The position numbers and the translations under genes are program-made. This document shows positions 42,490 to 55,300 of a DNA stretch of 64,000 bases, piece by piece. The notes below the pieces were generated by a model that saw nothing but the letters and a program-made list of their open reading frames with translations, did no database searches and had not been told where the DNA came from. Positions within the stretch are counted from its first letter, which is position 1. The number at the start of each line of letters is the position of its first letter. This DNA comes from Mesorhabditis belari (taxonomy: Eukaryota > Nematoda > Chromadorea > Rhabditida > Rhabditidae), in contig CAUEEP010000729.1 in assembly GCA_958450365.1 (NCBI GenBank), positions 330,001 through 394,000 of the forward strand, read 5' to 3'.

Positions 42490-43623
42490 TCATCGCTTAC
42501 TTCTTTGGGTAACATTCAAGTCTACTGCCAAAAGGACTTTCAGATCATCGTTTTCCGCACATTCTTGTGGAGTAGAATCATCTTCATTTCTGATCGTCGA
42601 ATTGGCTCCGTGCGCCAGAAGATGTTGGGCAATTTCATATTGTGTGCAATAGGCAGCTAGAAATGACGCTTTAAAAGTTTCTGTCAAAGTGTAAATGAAC
42701 CATAGTGCAGTGGCGTATTTCCATCGGGATCCTGAATATCAACATCGGCCCCACAATCGATCAACCATTTCGCAACGTTTTTAGAACCTTTGTCGATCGC
42801 CCAGTGAAGTGCTGTCAACTAAACTAGGCAACGTTTATTGGTACCAAGCTAGTTAACGAACCTCTGTCACCTTATCTGCCATGTTTAATAGATTTGAATC
42901 GTTTGCCAGAAGCCTTTCAGCCACTTCCAAATCGTCGTTTTGACAGGACAAAAACCAAAGAGCTTCCGTTGTTTCGACTTTTGTTTCTTCTGGCTAAAAT
43001 TTCTTTCTCTACAATTATCTGAAAAAATCCACCTCTTCAACTGCTGGACGGCTCGGTAATTTACCAAAAGTTTGACGATTGACGCTCACATTTGGATTCC
43101 AGCCCAATCCAAGTGAGTCAATCTAGAAAACTGTACAAACCATAAAAAAAAATCTTTACCCACCTCTAGAATATATTCACCCATGGCATCTCTTGGTGAC
43201 AGGCCCTTCAAATCACTCCATGCCTGAAACTTTTTCTTCCCACGAACGTCGTAGAAACTTGGCTTGTCTTCGCTTGCTACAAAGAAAAAAGTGTATGTGA
43301 AAACTTTTTTGCATTACTTGGAGGTCCCATAGTTGCTAGTTTGTACAATCCATATAGCCGCAGCAGAACTTGCTCGTTCACTCGATCAGTAATACTCTAA
43401 AAAAGATACATAAAAGTAGCTTTCAAAAATTTCAAATTACCGGTAAAAATGACGCTGCTGAATTGAAATAGGAGTTTATTTCTTTTTCATCGAGTGTTGT
43501 GACATCAATATTGCTACTAAAAGAAACGTTAAATGTAAAAAAGTTAACAATTAATCACTTTAAGGCACTTGAACTCGTAGGCTTTCCAGAGTTCCACCAT
43601 CTATGAACCAAAGCCACAAACAT
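42490..43623 (-). CDS. ACBD6: Acyl-CoA-binding domain protein with ankyrin repeats (ACBD6-like)
   Basis: It binds long-chain acyl-CoA and presents ankyrin repeats for protein contacts; the mammalian homologue assists N-myristoylation. The N-terminal half is an acyl-CoA-binding domain: INSYFNSAASFLP, LLRLYGLYKLATMGPP, DKPSFYDVRGKKKFQAWSDL and KGLSPRDAMGEYILE, with the Tyr/Lys ligand-binding pattern (YGLYK, KKKFQAW). The C-terminal half has ankyrin repeats: ALWFLSCQNDDLEVAERLLA, LTALHWAIDKGSKNVAKWLI, DPDGNTPLHYAAYCTQYEIA and HLLAHGANSTIRNEDDSTPQ. About 300 residues over eight exons. The acceptor GAGTTTTAG lies six bases before the ATG at 43623, and the BolA2 stop is only about 170 bp upstream, so it is a good candidate downstream operon gene. 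Confidence 0.88.
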
Positions 43624-43793
43624 CTTGCCCTAAAACTCTTCCTGATTAAAAAAAACTCAATGACCATTGATCAAATATTATCCAGGTAAAGGTATTCAAA
43701 ACTTTGTTCTCAAAAAATATCACATTTATTCGACAAACATAGGTAAGCAAAGTAAAAACACCCGCAAATTTATAGACGAAAATCAACTACAAC

Positions 43794-44157
43794 CTATGCA
43801 TTCTTTTGCGCTGTCCATTTCTCCGGTGTAAATGTTTTTATCGAAACCGCGTGAATTTGTGGCATCTCTTCTTTGATCGAGTCTTGAACTAATCTAAACA
43901 CAAAATTTTATACCTTCTTTTACTATTCAGATCTCTGAAAACAATCCCAAAAAGTTTACCGATGACTCGCCAACGTAGTTTTTCCTTTGAATACTTCTGA
44001 CACGATGACAAGTTGAAATTTAGCACCACATCCATCCGATTCATCAGTGACTTCCTAAAAAAATCATACTTTAAAAGGAAAATTAAAAATCACCAACCAA
44101 GTGCTCGGGGTTGAGCGTTTGAAGCTTTGCGCGCAAATCGTCCTCACTGATTGGCAT
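43794..44157 (-). CDS. BOLA2: BolA-like protein 2
   Basis: A partner of monothiol glutaredoxins (Grx3 type) in cytosolic iron-sulfur cluster handling. Three exons give 84 residues: MPISEDDLRAKLQTLNPEHL, then EVTDESDGCGAKFQLVIVSE, VFKGKTTLASHR, then LVQDSIKEEMPQIHAVSIKT and FTPEKWTAQKNA. The BolA fold marks are present: the conserved His before RLV (SHRLV), the second His in PQIHA, and the T(L/F)TP(D/E)(Q/K)W end. Human BOLA2 is 86 residues. An ACTTTAG acceptor abuts the ATG directly. It is divergent from TMED2, with 745 bp between the starts. Confidence 0.9.
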
Positions 44158-44334
44158 CTAAAGTTTTTGTTTAGAAAGAACTTGTTCTTGGAGAAATGAG
44201 CGAAAAAGGCAAGGCGATGAGAAAATCACAAAAAAAATTTAAATACTTGGAATTTGTGGTAAAATATTCAGTCTGATAACTGCAAAGTTATTAACTTATT
44301 GACTATTAAACTTTTTTTATTTCGTGTTGCTGGC

Positions 44335-44820
44335 GGGAGTGGGACAAATGCGACCTTTTTTTGCGCACCCGAACATTTGCGCACCTTTTTTCCGCACCTT
44401 GCCCATTAGCGCACCTTTTTTCGCGTTTTAAAAATGCCCTAAAAGCTAATATTAACCAATTTCTATTCCAAAAGTTGTTTTTCTAGGTAATTTTAGGGCG
44501 TAGAATCGAAATTTTGACATATCAGAGCGTGTGGAAACAAACGGACGGAGTTATACAAAGAGAAAAATCGACAATTTTCTGTAATTTGATCTAGCCTTTT
44601 TTTTCTTTCAAATTGGTTCCACACGCTCCGTTATCTCAAAATTTGAATTCGGCACCCTCAAATTACCTAGAAAAACAACATTTGGAATAGAAATTGGTTA
44701 ATATTAGCTTTTAGAGCTTTTTTAAAACGCGAAAAAAGGTGCGCTAATGGGCTAAGTGCGGAAAAAAAGGTGCGCAAATGTCCGGGTGCGCAAAAAAAAG
44801 GTCGCATTTGTCCCACTCCC
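44335..44820. mobile_element. Inverted-repeat element (copy 3) of the GTGGGAC family
   Basis: The termini GGGAGTGGGACAAATGCGAC and GTCGCATTTGTCCCACTCCC are perfect inverted repeats. The body matches copy 2 (40389-40902) but in the opposite orientation: the arm with GGGCGTAGAATCGAAATTTT is on the left here and on the right there. Target duplication is not clear (TGCTGGCG against TGCTTTTG). It fills most of the shared BolA2/TMED2 upstream region. Confidence 0.85.
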
Positions 44821-44902
44821 TGCTTTTGTTCTTTTTTGTTAACGTCCAAATTCCGTGGAAAAACCTTTGTAGTTTTATTTCGCACAACGTTTTTTTGTTT
44901 AG

Positions 44903-45754
44903 ATGAAGCTCTTTCTGACGTTTGCGTTGCTTCTTGCCTCGGCGAACGCTTACTTCATCTTTGTTGACGCCAATGAAGAGCAATGTTTCTTTGAGCGAGC
45001 TACTTCAGGTTTGAAGTCTTCGCAAATATTTACATAATATATTTAGGTGCAAAGTTGAGCCTAACTTTTGAGGTAGCAGATGGTGGGTTTCTGGACATCG
45101 ATGTTAAGGTAGAAGTTTGTCGTTAAGTTCTAATTTTGATTTGTTTTAGATTGTTGGTCCTGACAATAGACAAATTTACAAAGGAGACCGTGAATCGAGC
45201 GGGAAATACAACTTTGCTGCGCATATGGATGGAGCCTACACATTTTGCTTCGGAAATTTGGTTTGTTTTTGAATTGGCTTTACGTTTTTTACGCTTTACT
45301 TGCTTTTTAGATGTCCACCATGACACCAAAGACACTTCTTTTCAGCATCGAAACGTCTGAACCTCGTATTCAGGTTACAGAAAAACCAGAAAATCGTTAG
45401 TTTGTTTTAAAGCATTCGAAGCAATGGGTTTTTCTAGCCGAGAATCACAAACTCGAAGAGATGGTTCAGCAGCTTTCGGGAACTCTTACTTCAGTCAAAC
45501 ATGAACAAGAATATATGGAAATTCGTGAACGAGTGCATCGCAAAAGTAGTTTTCCTTTAATACTAAGTGCATGAATGTCTTTTAGTAAATGAAAACACCA
45601 ATTCGCGAGTCGTCTATTGGGCAGTGTTTGAAACTGCTGTTTTAGTGTCGATGACGCTTGGTCAGGTAATATTTAACTTTGAATAAAATATGTAAGTGGT
45701 GTTTTTTAGATTTGGTACTTGAAACGATTCTTCGAAGTGCGTTCGTTTGTCTGA
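44903..45754 (+). CDS. TMED2: p24/TMED2-type cargo receptor (SEL-9-like)
   Basis: A type I membrane protein of COPI/COPII vesicles that cycles between ER and Golgi; nematode SEL-9 affects quality control of Notch receptors. Exons 44903-45008, 45047-45108, 45150-45260, 45311-45395, 45438-45545, 45586-45665 and 45710-45754 give 198 residues. Order: signal peptide [20 protein letters not shown] domain with EEQCFFER and YTFCFGN (the disulfide cysteines), [14 protein letters not shown] and [17 protein letters not shown]; coiled coil [43 protein letters not shown]; tail [12 protein letters not shown] with the FF motif that binds coat subunits. TTTAG abuts the ATG. Complete. Confidence 0.92.
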
Positions 45755-46869
45755 GTTTTTGGTTCAAAAGAATTGCATGGATTGATTGCCGAATTGCAAA
45801 TAACGAAATAATAAATTGCATTTTATGATCACCGTAGGTATTTTGTTTGTATTTCTTTTGCAGTTCAATATTTTTTTCACAAATGTTGATTTTTTTTGCT
45901 TTTTTAAGCTTTCTTGTAGTGTTTTGCATAAAATATTCTTCTGTATTTTTTAGGCTATTTTTTATGGAAATAATAAATGTATATGTAACGTTGCGGTTTA
46001 GCTAAATGTTTAAATCTGAAGATCTATCGAGTTGAAAAGGAAACTTTGGAAAAAAATAAGAAATTTAAAAAGCAAGCGTTGAAGATGCAATCTTATTTTG
46101 AGGTGCGTTCAAACAAAAACCATTTTGTACTTTGTTGCTCGGGCAGCGCTACGGTGTTTGTCTCCCCAACCAAAAAAACTCTGGTTTAAAACTCAAAGTC
46201 GATCATATGAACACACTGCATGAATAATTTTTGTTCCATTTGTATCATCACACTGATGAAAAGCAAATACGTTTGTTTTTGGTTTAGGTCTATCTGTATG
46301 ATGTAGCGACTTATGACTTTTGTCAAAAGCCTATTGTTGTTTGAAATGGTTTAGAATTAAAAAGAAAATGTTTATGATATCAAAATAGAAAAGTTTTATA
46401 GTAAAACAAAATCTTCCAAAAGGTTTTCTCTTTGGCATTCTTGTCTGGAGGTTTAGTATTTTTAAACTCCACTCAAGTTTTTTTTATTTTTCTGCTACCG
46501 TTCCTTTAACTAGCTTATTGTTAGTTTGTCGAGACTGATGAAAAGCTAGCAACCTCTTGATATTTCTTCGAGATGGCGGCATCTCAGTCCGATCTCAGAG
46601 AGTGTACATGCAGCGTGGAAAAGAGGGGAGACGAGGGCGCGAGGGGTTCTGGTGTTATTTCGGGTCTTCTCCTTGCCTCGGCCCGTCTATTGATTGGACC
46701 GCTCTTTCTTTCCCCTTTCACCCCTTTCGTCTCTGCTTATCTAAGTAGAAGATTTATTTTTTTTTGCGAACAACCACTAATTGTTTCTACTGTTTCTTGT
46801 TTCTAAAAAAATATCTACTTTAATTGGAAATTTTTTTCGACTTCCGTATGTTTGTGATTCGACAAGGTG
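45755..46869. other. Intergenic region, TMED2 to SNRK
   Basis: AT-rich with one GC-richer island at about 46570-46700. Two overlapping open frames over the island lack splice or family support. The island may be a promoter or 5' leader for SNRK. Confidence 0.4.
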
Positions 46870-49800
46870 ATGGCAGCAGAAGTCGTTCCTAAACGTAAAA
46901 AGTCGATAAATATAAAAGGTAAATTTTCTCCTGGTTTTATTTTATTTTTGATTGTTTTAGATGCACGAATCGCTGGCCTCTACGACCTTGAGCAAACGAT
47001 TGGGCAAGGACATTTTGCAATTGTTAAAAGAGCGAAGCACGTGTTCACTCAAGAAAAGGTTTGTTTTAAATACTTAGTTTTGAGTTTTTATGCATTTTAT
47101 TTTTAAGTGGGTAGTTGGATTGCCACTGAGTTATTAACAACTAATTTAGGTCGCCGTTAAAATCATTGACAAGGACAACCTTGATCCAACTTCACGAGAA
47201 CACATGATGCAAGAAGTAAGTAAAATTTGCATCTATGATTAACTTTATCATTTTAGGTTCGATGTATGAAACTGGTACAGCACCCAAATATTGTTCGGTT
47301 ATATGAAGTGATCGACACACAAACAAAACTTTTTTTGATTCTTGAGCTTGGCGACCATGATATGCACGACTTTATCCTGAAATACGAAAAAGTAACGTTT
47401 CAAATAAATATAAACTAATAAATGGAATTTTTTTAGGGCTGTCCTGAGTTATTGGCACAACAATATTTTAGTCAAATCATAAAGGCTATCAGTTATTGCC
47501 ATAAGCTGCATGTCGTCCATCGAGATTTAAAGGTTTGTATAAGGTGAAAATAAATCTTGAATATACAGTATAGCCGGAGAATGTCGTGTTCTTTGAACAA
47601 CTTGGAATGGTCAAATTAACGGATTTCGGCTTTTCGAACAACTATGAACCGGGAACACAATTAAAAACGTCGTGCGGAAGCCTCGCATACTCAGCCCCTG
47701 AAATCTTGCTTGGTGATGCTTACGATGCACCGGCAGTAGGTTTGTATTTTGAAGCATCATAATTTTTCTTAGCACAAAATGTTAATATCGACTATTTTAG
47801 ACGTTTGGTCTCTTGGAGTAATACTTTACATGTTGGTGGTGGGGCGATTACCATTTCAAGAAGCCAACGACTCAGAAACACTCACAAAAATTCTTGACTG
47901 TCGTTTTTCTTTGCCGGATTCGCTCTCTGCTTCATGTAAAAGGTATCGTAACTTTTTTTAAAATCGAAACTTTATTTAGTCTCATCAATCGCATGTTGAT
48001 ACGTGATTCTAGTAAAAGAGCGGGTTTATCAGAAATCTCAATGCATCCATGGGTTGCTCAAGGAGACCGTGGACACGCTGAAGTAAAATATACGCCTTTT
48101 TAGTAAAAAAAATGTTTTTCTAGGCCATACCTCTGATCGAACGTCACCATCTTCCAGAGGATGCGCATCTAACGATTATTGAGCAAATGGTTGCTGGAAA
48201 TATCGGAACCACTGAAGCCATTCTAAAGTATCGTTTCTTTCTTAAGTTTTATTCTTTTTTTTGTTTAGTGCGATCGAGAATGACGATTACAACTACATGT
48301 CAGCTACATACTTCTTACTGGCAGAGAGAGTGCTTGCATCTTGTCGTTTTGAGAAGGCGAAAGAACTCGTCGAAGTTGAGAACTTGCCACCAGAAGATGA
48401 GACTTTTGACAGGTATAGTAGTAGTTGGCTAACATCTTATATACTTTTTTAGTACAACTGGCTTAATTCAGCAGCAACAGTCATCCTCTTCAACGCAACG
48501 TTGTCGTAGTCGTAGTAATTCCTGGAGGGTATGCTCATAATATGCTTTTACATTTGAAATAACTTTAGGCAACTCGACGACCATGCTCAATATTGAAGGA
48601 GGAAAGTGAAGAGGAGTTGAGCACATATTACCGAAGTAGCAGTAGACATAGTAGCAGGTATGACTGGTTTTTGTCTTTCTTGCATGTTTGATGCCTTTGC
48701 CTGTACGTAATGGTGACTTTATTGGGCCATTTTTCTTGAGGGTTGCTTTTCAGCAAAAGATTTTGATCTCATAGTCAGCATGTTTTTGTCTCTTTTGAAA
48801 TGTTTTTCTTTGTTGATTCTCATTGAACTTAACATAAATTTTATCGTAATCTTCGGTATCAACCCTCAAAGCAACCGTAGGCTAGAATAAAGTCAATCTG
48901 TCGTATTATGGTAAACTATCCCGAGAAAATAGTAGTCTTGTCTAGGTTCTTTGGAAACATCACGGTTGGTTCGCAAGGCTCATCAAAGTCATCACGGGTA
49001 GTCTCACCGGCTATATCAACGTCCTCATTACGAGATACACCCTTATCACCGCCGGATACCCTTCATCTTCATCCCCATTCGGCTTTACCACCACGCTCAT
49101 CATTCACATTTGATGAGCTCAGCCCGATCGCCGAAAACCACACTTCAAATGCCGAAATTTTTCGAATACGGCATTCAAGTGAGAGCTCACTTGGGGATCC
49201 CGAGGAGAACCGAGCCCGACTAAAACGACAGTTACAATTCAAGCGAACTTCCAGTGAACCTTGTGGGTCAACCGCTGAGCATTTTGTCATGCACAAAACA
49301 CTTGTAGTTTCTCACCACCACCGCCTTGTACGCAGGTCGGAATTTTCTGGTATTTGTCTAAAGAGTGTTACACTGAATAATAGCTTACCCAATCCTTTTC
49401 AATGCATGTGCATGTATTGTGCCAAAACTGTTGATTTGTTAATTGTAGCAATAATGAGTTCTTTTTCAGAAATTCTTCACCTGCAATGTCAATGTTTGGT
49501 GGATCGGCAAGGGATCGATTATCACCACAGTACGCCCAAGGAATTCAAGGTGACTTGTGCTTGTTTACTTATAATTGAAGTATTTTAGATTTGCTGGAAG
49601 TGATAAGACCGATACGAAGAGCGGCATCTCCAGAAAGTGTGCGAAGCAGTCGATCACCCTCACCACCGGGCTCAAGTAGCGGCAGAACATCTCCATGTTG
49701 GTTATCCTCAGAGATTGATGAACTGAATTTTAGCAGTCTCAAACATTTCCCTATCTCGGTTCAAAGCGTCATGTACAATTGGCGGTGGAATGCGGAAATT

Positions 49801-51834
49801 GTCTTCATCCCCACATCTACTAGGTAATCTTTAGTTATAGAGATTAAGGACTGACACTTTTTGAACTACGACATTAAACTATTATTGAAAATCTTGCCTA
49901 ATTTTTCTTATAAATCAAGTTTTTTAGGAATTTGCGAAGAAGGTGAGGAGCTCTTGGCGGAAGGAGCTGCAGCGGGCGGTCTGCCTCATGGACATCACTC
50001 ATTACTCAACACAAATGCGCATGATCTACCTGGAAGAACAAATAGGTTATAGATTTAATCGTTGACTTTCTGTAATTATCGTTTTAGATCTGCGTCAACC
50101 GGTTTGGTAGTTGTTGGGCCTCGCCATCGCCTCGTTTCTTCGAAAAGCATAGGACAACAACCGACTTATAGGTTAGAATATACACATTTTGGTCGCTACC
50201 TGAATGTACTTTACTCTAATCTATCTTTTTGACTAAACGAGCACGTAACAAATGCATTCATTGCTCTAATAGAACTCTCTCATTGCGTGCCATAATCTGA
50301 ATAACTCGTTACAGTGCTGTTCGAATGATTAGACCGCGACAAGCGGTTCTTTCACCTGATGTTCTTCGTAGATACGAAGCAGCTACCCCTCCAACTGTAC
50401 CTCCTAGTTCTTCGACTCACCCTCCTTTGCCAACTCCTCGCTTTTTTCTAGACCGTAGTCGTCGATCAACAAGGTCATTTGAACGACTCTGTCCTTTTGT
50501 CTTGGTTTAGTAAAAGTTGGGCACTATCCGGTTCTATCCCAAATCAATAAAACTCAAAATATTTAACTCCGAGAATGACCCACATTTTAAATGTGGGAAC
50601 ATTTAAAAAACGTATGGGATACAACCGTGTAGCACCCAAGTTGCATGTACCGTAACGACTTGTCTAACAGACCTGTAGAAAGTGTTAGCTTTAGAACGAA
50701 AATGTGTTTAGTTGTTCTTCGTCAGAAGCCTCGGACGATGAGGAACGGAATCGCTCTCGACTCCTAATTGGAAGTGGTCGCTGTACACGCGGGATAGAGG
50801 GGAGAAGACGTAGCAACGATGACGAAGACCCTGGAGATGGTATGAATAAAAATCTTATAAACTTCTAAATTACTATTTGAGGTGGTGTACTTGGTGGTGC
50901 GTCAAAGTTCTCTACAACAACTCATGCCCCTGGTACAGCTACAACAACGACATCAACTTCCGAAAACACGAAAGGGGAACAAGGACGGTATGTACTTGAT
51001 TTCTAACAAACTTGTAGAAATTCTAATAAGTGTAAAAACAGGAAAACCGAACTTTGTTTAGTTCAAATGCTAAAGAAGCTTGCTCAACTAATCAATGCTG
51101 CACGGTTCTTCACCCAATTCCGGAGTTGACACACCTCGACGTTGAATCGATGCAACTTCCTTCAAGAGGAATCTCCAAGTATGGAATTTATTTCTTGATA
51201 TCACTAGAACTCTTTTTGTAGACAACCCAGATCGGCAACGATAGAACGAGCGATAAGTGGGTGGGCGAGTAGTGCCGAAGCGCTTTTATCCGAGAACGGT
51301 TCTTGGCTAGCGACTCCTCCACGGGATCCAGCGCCTTTGCCACGTCAATGGGTGAAAACTGTGTACAGATCGAGGAGTCAAGAAGCCATCGGATCTCTAA
51401 GGATCAATATTCGGCATCAAGTAAGGTTTCTCTGAAAGGTATCTCTAATTTTATTTCAAGAGAAATCTTGATGGTCAACGCTATGATTTCAACTCCCCTA
51501 CCCTGAACACCAAATTTGAGCTTTTTGGTTCACCTGATTCTAGAGATTCTGGACAAGTAAACCGTTCTTAAACGTGGTTTTTAAAAATTACTTCTTTAGG
51601 GTTCATCTTCACCCGAAAGCTCACCGATAAGAAATTCGGATGCTGGCGCACCCTCAAGAAAAATGGTTGGTGTTTAAAAAGAAATGAAAAGAAAAAGGTT
51701 TTGGATAGAAAGCTAAAGCAATCTTTTAGGTACAAGGCTATCAAGGCACAAATTCATGGAAAAACGATGCTTGCGACGACAAAGTCGACGCTTGGCTTCG
51801 AACTGCGCAATTTGGTGTTCGGATGGCCATCTAA
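46870..51834 (+). CDS. SNRK: SNF1-related serine/threonine kinase (SNRK)
   Basis: An AMPK-related kinase normally switched on by LKB1. My 26-exon model gives 1,037 residues. The kinase domain (about residues 20-280) shows [13 protein letters not shown] (glycine loop), [10 protein letters not shown] (catalytic Lys), [22 protein letters not shown] (DFG), and [20 protein letters not shown] with the T-loop Thr phosphorylated by LKB1; [20 protein letters not shown] closes the C-lobe. A UBA-like region with [14 protein letters not shown] sequence ([17 protein letters not shown]) follows, as in SNRK. The long tail is Ser/Arg/Thr-rich and ends AQFGVRMAI. The model needs a 37-base intron at 49697-49733 to keep frame. 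The start follows a TTTGTGATTCGACAAG leader. Kinase identity is firm; tail exons are less so. Confidence 0.88.
48716..48893. mobile_element. Small inverted repeat in an SNRK intron
   Basis: TGACTTTATT...GAGGGTTGCTTTTC is mirrored by CAACCCTCAAAGCAACC...AATAAAGTCA. It lies in the only long intron (48658-48945) of the gene. Confidence 0.45.
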
Positions 51835-52395
51835 ACATGACGCTTTGATCTCAACTCTCTTTTCAAATTCTTTCCCCCAATTTCGATGAAGCATTTTATA
51901 TGTTGCTAAGATTTTTGTTGTGATAATGGCGATTATGAGATTGTTTTTTAGAATTTTAGTTTATTCTTCATCTAAAGCTAGCTAGGATTAATGCCAAATA
52001 TAGCAGAACTTCTTTTATAATGATTAGGTTATAAAGATTTGTCTCTTTGGAGTTCCGGGATAAAGTTCAAGATCGGGCATTCTTTCGGATTGTTTTTTGT
52101 TCTTTCGCTCTAGCTCCTAATATTCTTTTGCTTCATCGGTCAGCATCGAGCTTTATTTCTTAAGTCTTTGTGATCTTTATGTTTGATTTTGAGAAGTTTA
52201 ACTTGGATAAATAAGCTTTAACGCTTTGTTTTGTTTAAATACATTTGAAAGATGGAAATTTGTTCAAAGATACCTTGCATTTTTAGTGCTATAACATTGT
52301 CACATTATAACAAATTTGATTGCAGTATGGAAAGATTTTGGAAGCAGTTAAATTCCAGGGAAAACTAGTTTTATTCGTTGCATTTTTCAGAGCAA
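51835..52395. other. SNRK 3' UTR and lars-2 leader region
   Basis: AT-rich, no coding signal accepted. CATTTTTCAG ends at 52390, five bases before the lars-2 ATG, and could be a trans-splice acceptor in an SNRK-lars-2 operon. Confidence 0.5.
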
Positions 52396-55300
52396 ATGAT
52401 TCTTCGGATAAGGAAGTTTGCCATCTCGCCGCATCGATTAAAGAGCACATGTCTAGATTGGCCATTATCAGTAGGGCAGGTAAATTTATTAACGTTTTAA
52501 TTACAATATCTATGTAAACGTCATTAACTACCTACCTATCTTCTGTCAATGATTGTATGTTTAGAATGCAAGAATTCGCTTCTCCCAGCACCTAAAAGAA
52601 ATCGAAGCCCATTGGTCGAAAAAGCCGAACAATTGTTCACGATCATCTAATCAACAAAAGTAAGTTGGGCATTTGTGTGACAATATTTTGTTTAATTTTA
52701 GGTACATTCTTGCTATGTTTCCCTATCCATCGGGCAATCTCCATATGGTATGAATTTTGCGAATTCGAAAAGTGACGTCAGCAACAATAAGATTTAGGGC
52801 CATATGAGGGTTTACACGTTGTCCGACGTTTTGGCTCGATACTATCGACTAAACGGCTACGAGGTATAGTTATCTATTTATTAGTTATCTGCGAAAAATG
52901 TCCTTAAAGGTCATTCATCCGATAGGATGGGATGCTTTTGGTCTACCAGCTGAGAACGCCGCTCGGGAAAGGGGAATCGACTCGAGGGAATGGACTGAAT
53001 CGTGAGCGATTTTTAATGCTTAATATATTGAGTTAATTTTAGCAACATTGCAAGCATGCGTCAACAATTGCTGGCGACTGGCGTCGATTTTGATTGGGAT
53101 CGAGAAATCCGAACATGTGACCCTGACTATTATAAGTAAGTTTGTTGATCTAATGAGCTTTCTAATATCGAACTTTAGATGGAACCAGTGGATCTTTTTG
53201 AAGCTTTACGAGAAGGGTCTTGCTAAAAGGGCGTTATCAGAGGTAGATTTTTTGAAGAAAAACCTAATTGCTATTTTTTTTTCAGGTGAATTGGGATCCG
53301 GTGGATGGTACTGTGCTAGCCGATGAGCAAATTGATGCCGAAGGACGAAGTTGGAGGAGTGGAGCTCTAGCGGAGAAACGAACGCTTCGACAATGGGTTA
53401 TAGAGACGCCACGTTATGTTGAGGTACTACTTTACGGTATCAAAATTACAGAAATTTCTCCAGCGCTTGATGAAAGGCTTGCAAACTCTGGCCCCTCAAT
53501 GGGACGATGTGGCTCTCCTACAGGCGAATTGGATCGGTCCCTGTGACGTTTATCGTTTTCTCTTTCCATTGAAGGCAAAAAGACTTTTACCAATTTTTTA
53601 CTAAATTAATGTTTTTAGAATACTGATAATCAAGCGCAACGCGAAGAACGACTTGATTTGCGATTGAAAGACCCATTAAAGTTGGGAAATGCTCCTTTTG
53701 TGATGATTTCGCCAGAACACGCTTTGGCTAAAGGACAAAAAAATATTGGGGGGCCCTGTGAGTGGAAATCTTGTGTTTGATAATTTTGTTGATTTAGCTA
53801 AATTGCCCATAGAAGTACTCAATGGTGTTACGGGTTGCTACTTGCCGCTTTTCGTCGTCCCCGACAAACTGCTACATTTGGGTCCACACTTTATGAATGC
53901 ACGATTAGCGTGTCCCGAGGTAAGCAAATTTTGTTTTGTTGTTTTACATTTTGATTAGATCGATAAAGAGTGGCTGCAAACATTTAATTTACCGAGACAT
54001 CCGCCAAGGAAAACAATGTCAATGAATTTGAATGATGTCTTTGAGTTGGCTCAGGTGAGTTAGGCTTTAAAAATGCCAAAACTCTAATAAAACTGTTAAT
54101 GTTTGTCCTTTAGTTTGGCGGCTATGCTGGCTATCTTACCTCACGAGTGCAACGAGATTGGGTTGTTTCAAGACAGCGTGCTTGGGGTACTCCAATACCA
54201 ATGGTTTGTTTGTAAAATTTGAACGCTTTAAGTATATTTTTGTTAAGGTACTGAGTAAAGACGGTTTACATGCCGCACCGTTGTCTTTTGAGCAACTTCC
54301 GGTGTTACAAGGCAGTTCGAATAAATCTACGATTGAGCATTTGGGGTGGGTTTGGTTTTTTTACGTCCAATGACTTCTAACTTTTAATTTTAGACTCCCG
54401 GGTGGTCAGGGTATGCTTGAGAGTGATACGCTTGACACATTTTTTGACTCTTCATGGTATTTTTTTGAAACCTTCTTGAAACCTGTTTTTGAAAGATAAT
54501 CACACTTTTATATAGGTACTACCTTCGTTTCCTCGATCCACACAATCCAAACAAACTCGTCGATTATGAGAAAGCAAAAAAGGCAATGCCCGTAGATGTT
54601 TATGTGGGGGGAATCGAACATGGTAAACACTTTACAATGTTTTGTCAGGATTTTCTTTTTCAGCTGCTCTTCACATGTATTATGCTCGATTTATGTGCCA
54701 TTTTCTTTACGACATCGGCATTTCACCTGTCGAGGAACCTTTTCACGAGCTTATACCACAAGGGATTGTGAAAGCAAAGTAAGAAGTTAAAAGTTGTTTG
54801 TGAACAATTTTTTTAGAACTTTCTTCATAAAGAACTCTGGGAAATATGTTAATCAAAGTGATGTCGAAAAACAAGGTATCTTAAAGTGTTTTATAAAATT
54901 AGTTCTTCCAATTAGATTCTAACCTTATTCATCGTCCAACTGGCGAGATTGTTGAGATGCGTTTTGAGAAAATGAGCAAGAGCAAACATAATGGTATTGA
55001 TCCAATGGAGGTAAATTTTGAAGTTTAATTTTTACATTAAATTATAACAGGCATTATTGCGTGACGGAAAAGATCTCACTCGACTTCAACTCCTCTATGC
55101 GGCTGCCCCGCGTTCGGTGATTGATTGGGGAGAATTTGGTGGGTGATAGATACCTTAAACTCTTGTAAATAACTATTTTTGTAGATAGCCGTGGACTGAC
55201 CAAATGGCTCGATCGGGTGTCACGAATTGTGAGCAATTATATTGAGGGTCGAACAAAGGTTGCTGCATCACCGAACGGTTCTTCAGATGAAAAACTGCGA

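Noticed and set aside
46557..46806. Two overlapping ORFs in the GC-richer island before SNRK
   Set aside because: No continuation across a splice site, no family signal, and the two frames overlap. More likely promoter or leader sequence.
52320..52660. Frame reading [19 protein letters not shown] then [17 protein letters not shown] across the first two lars-2 exons
   Set aside because: It is open and looks protein-like, but it has no ATG after an acceptor, stops at 52653 and does not extend SNRK. The overlapping frame gives a mitochondrial presequence joined in phase to a clear LeuRS start.
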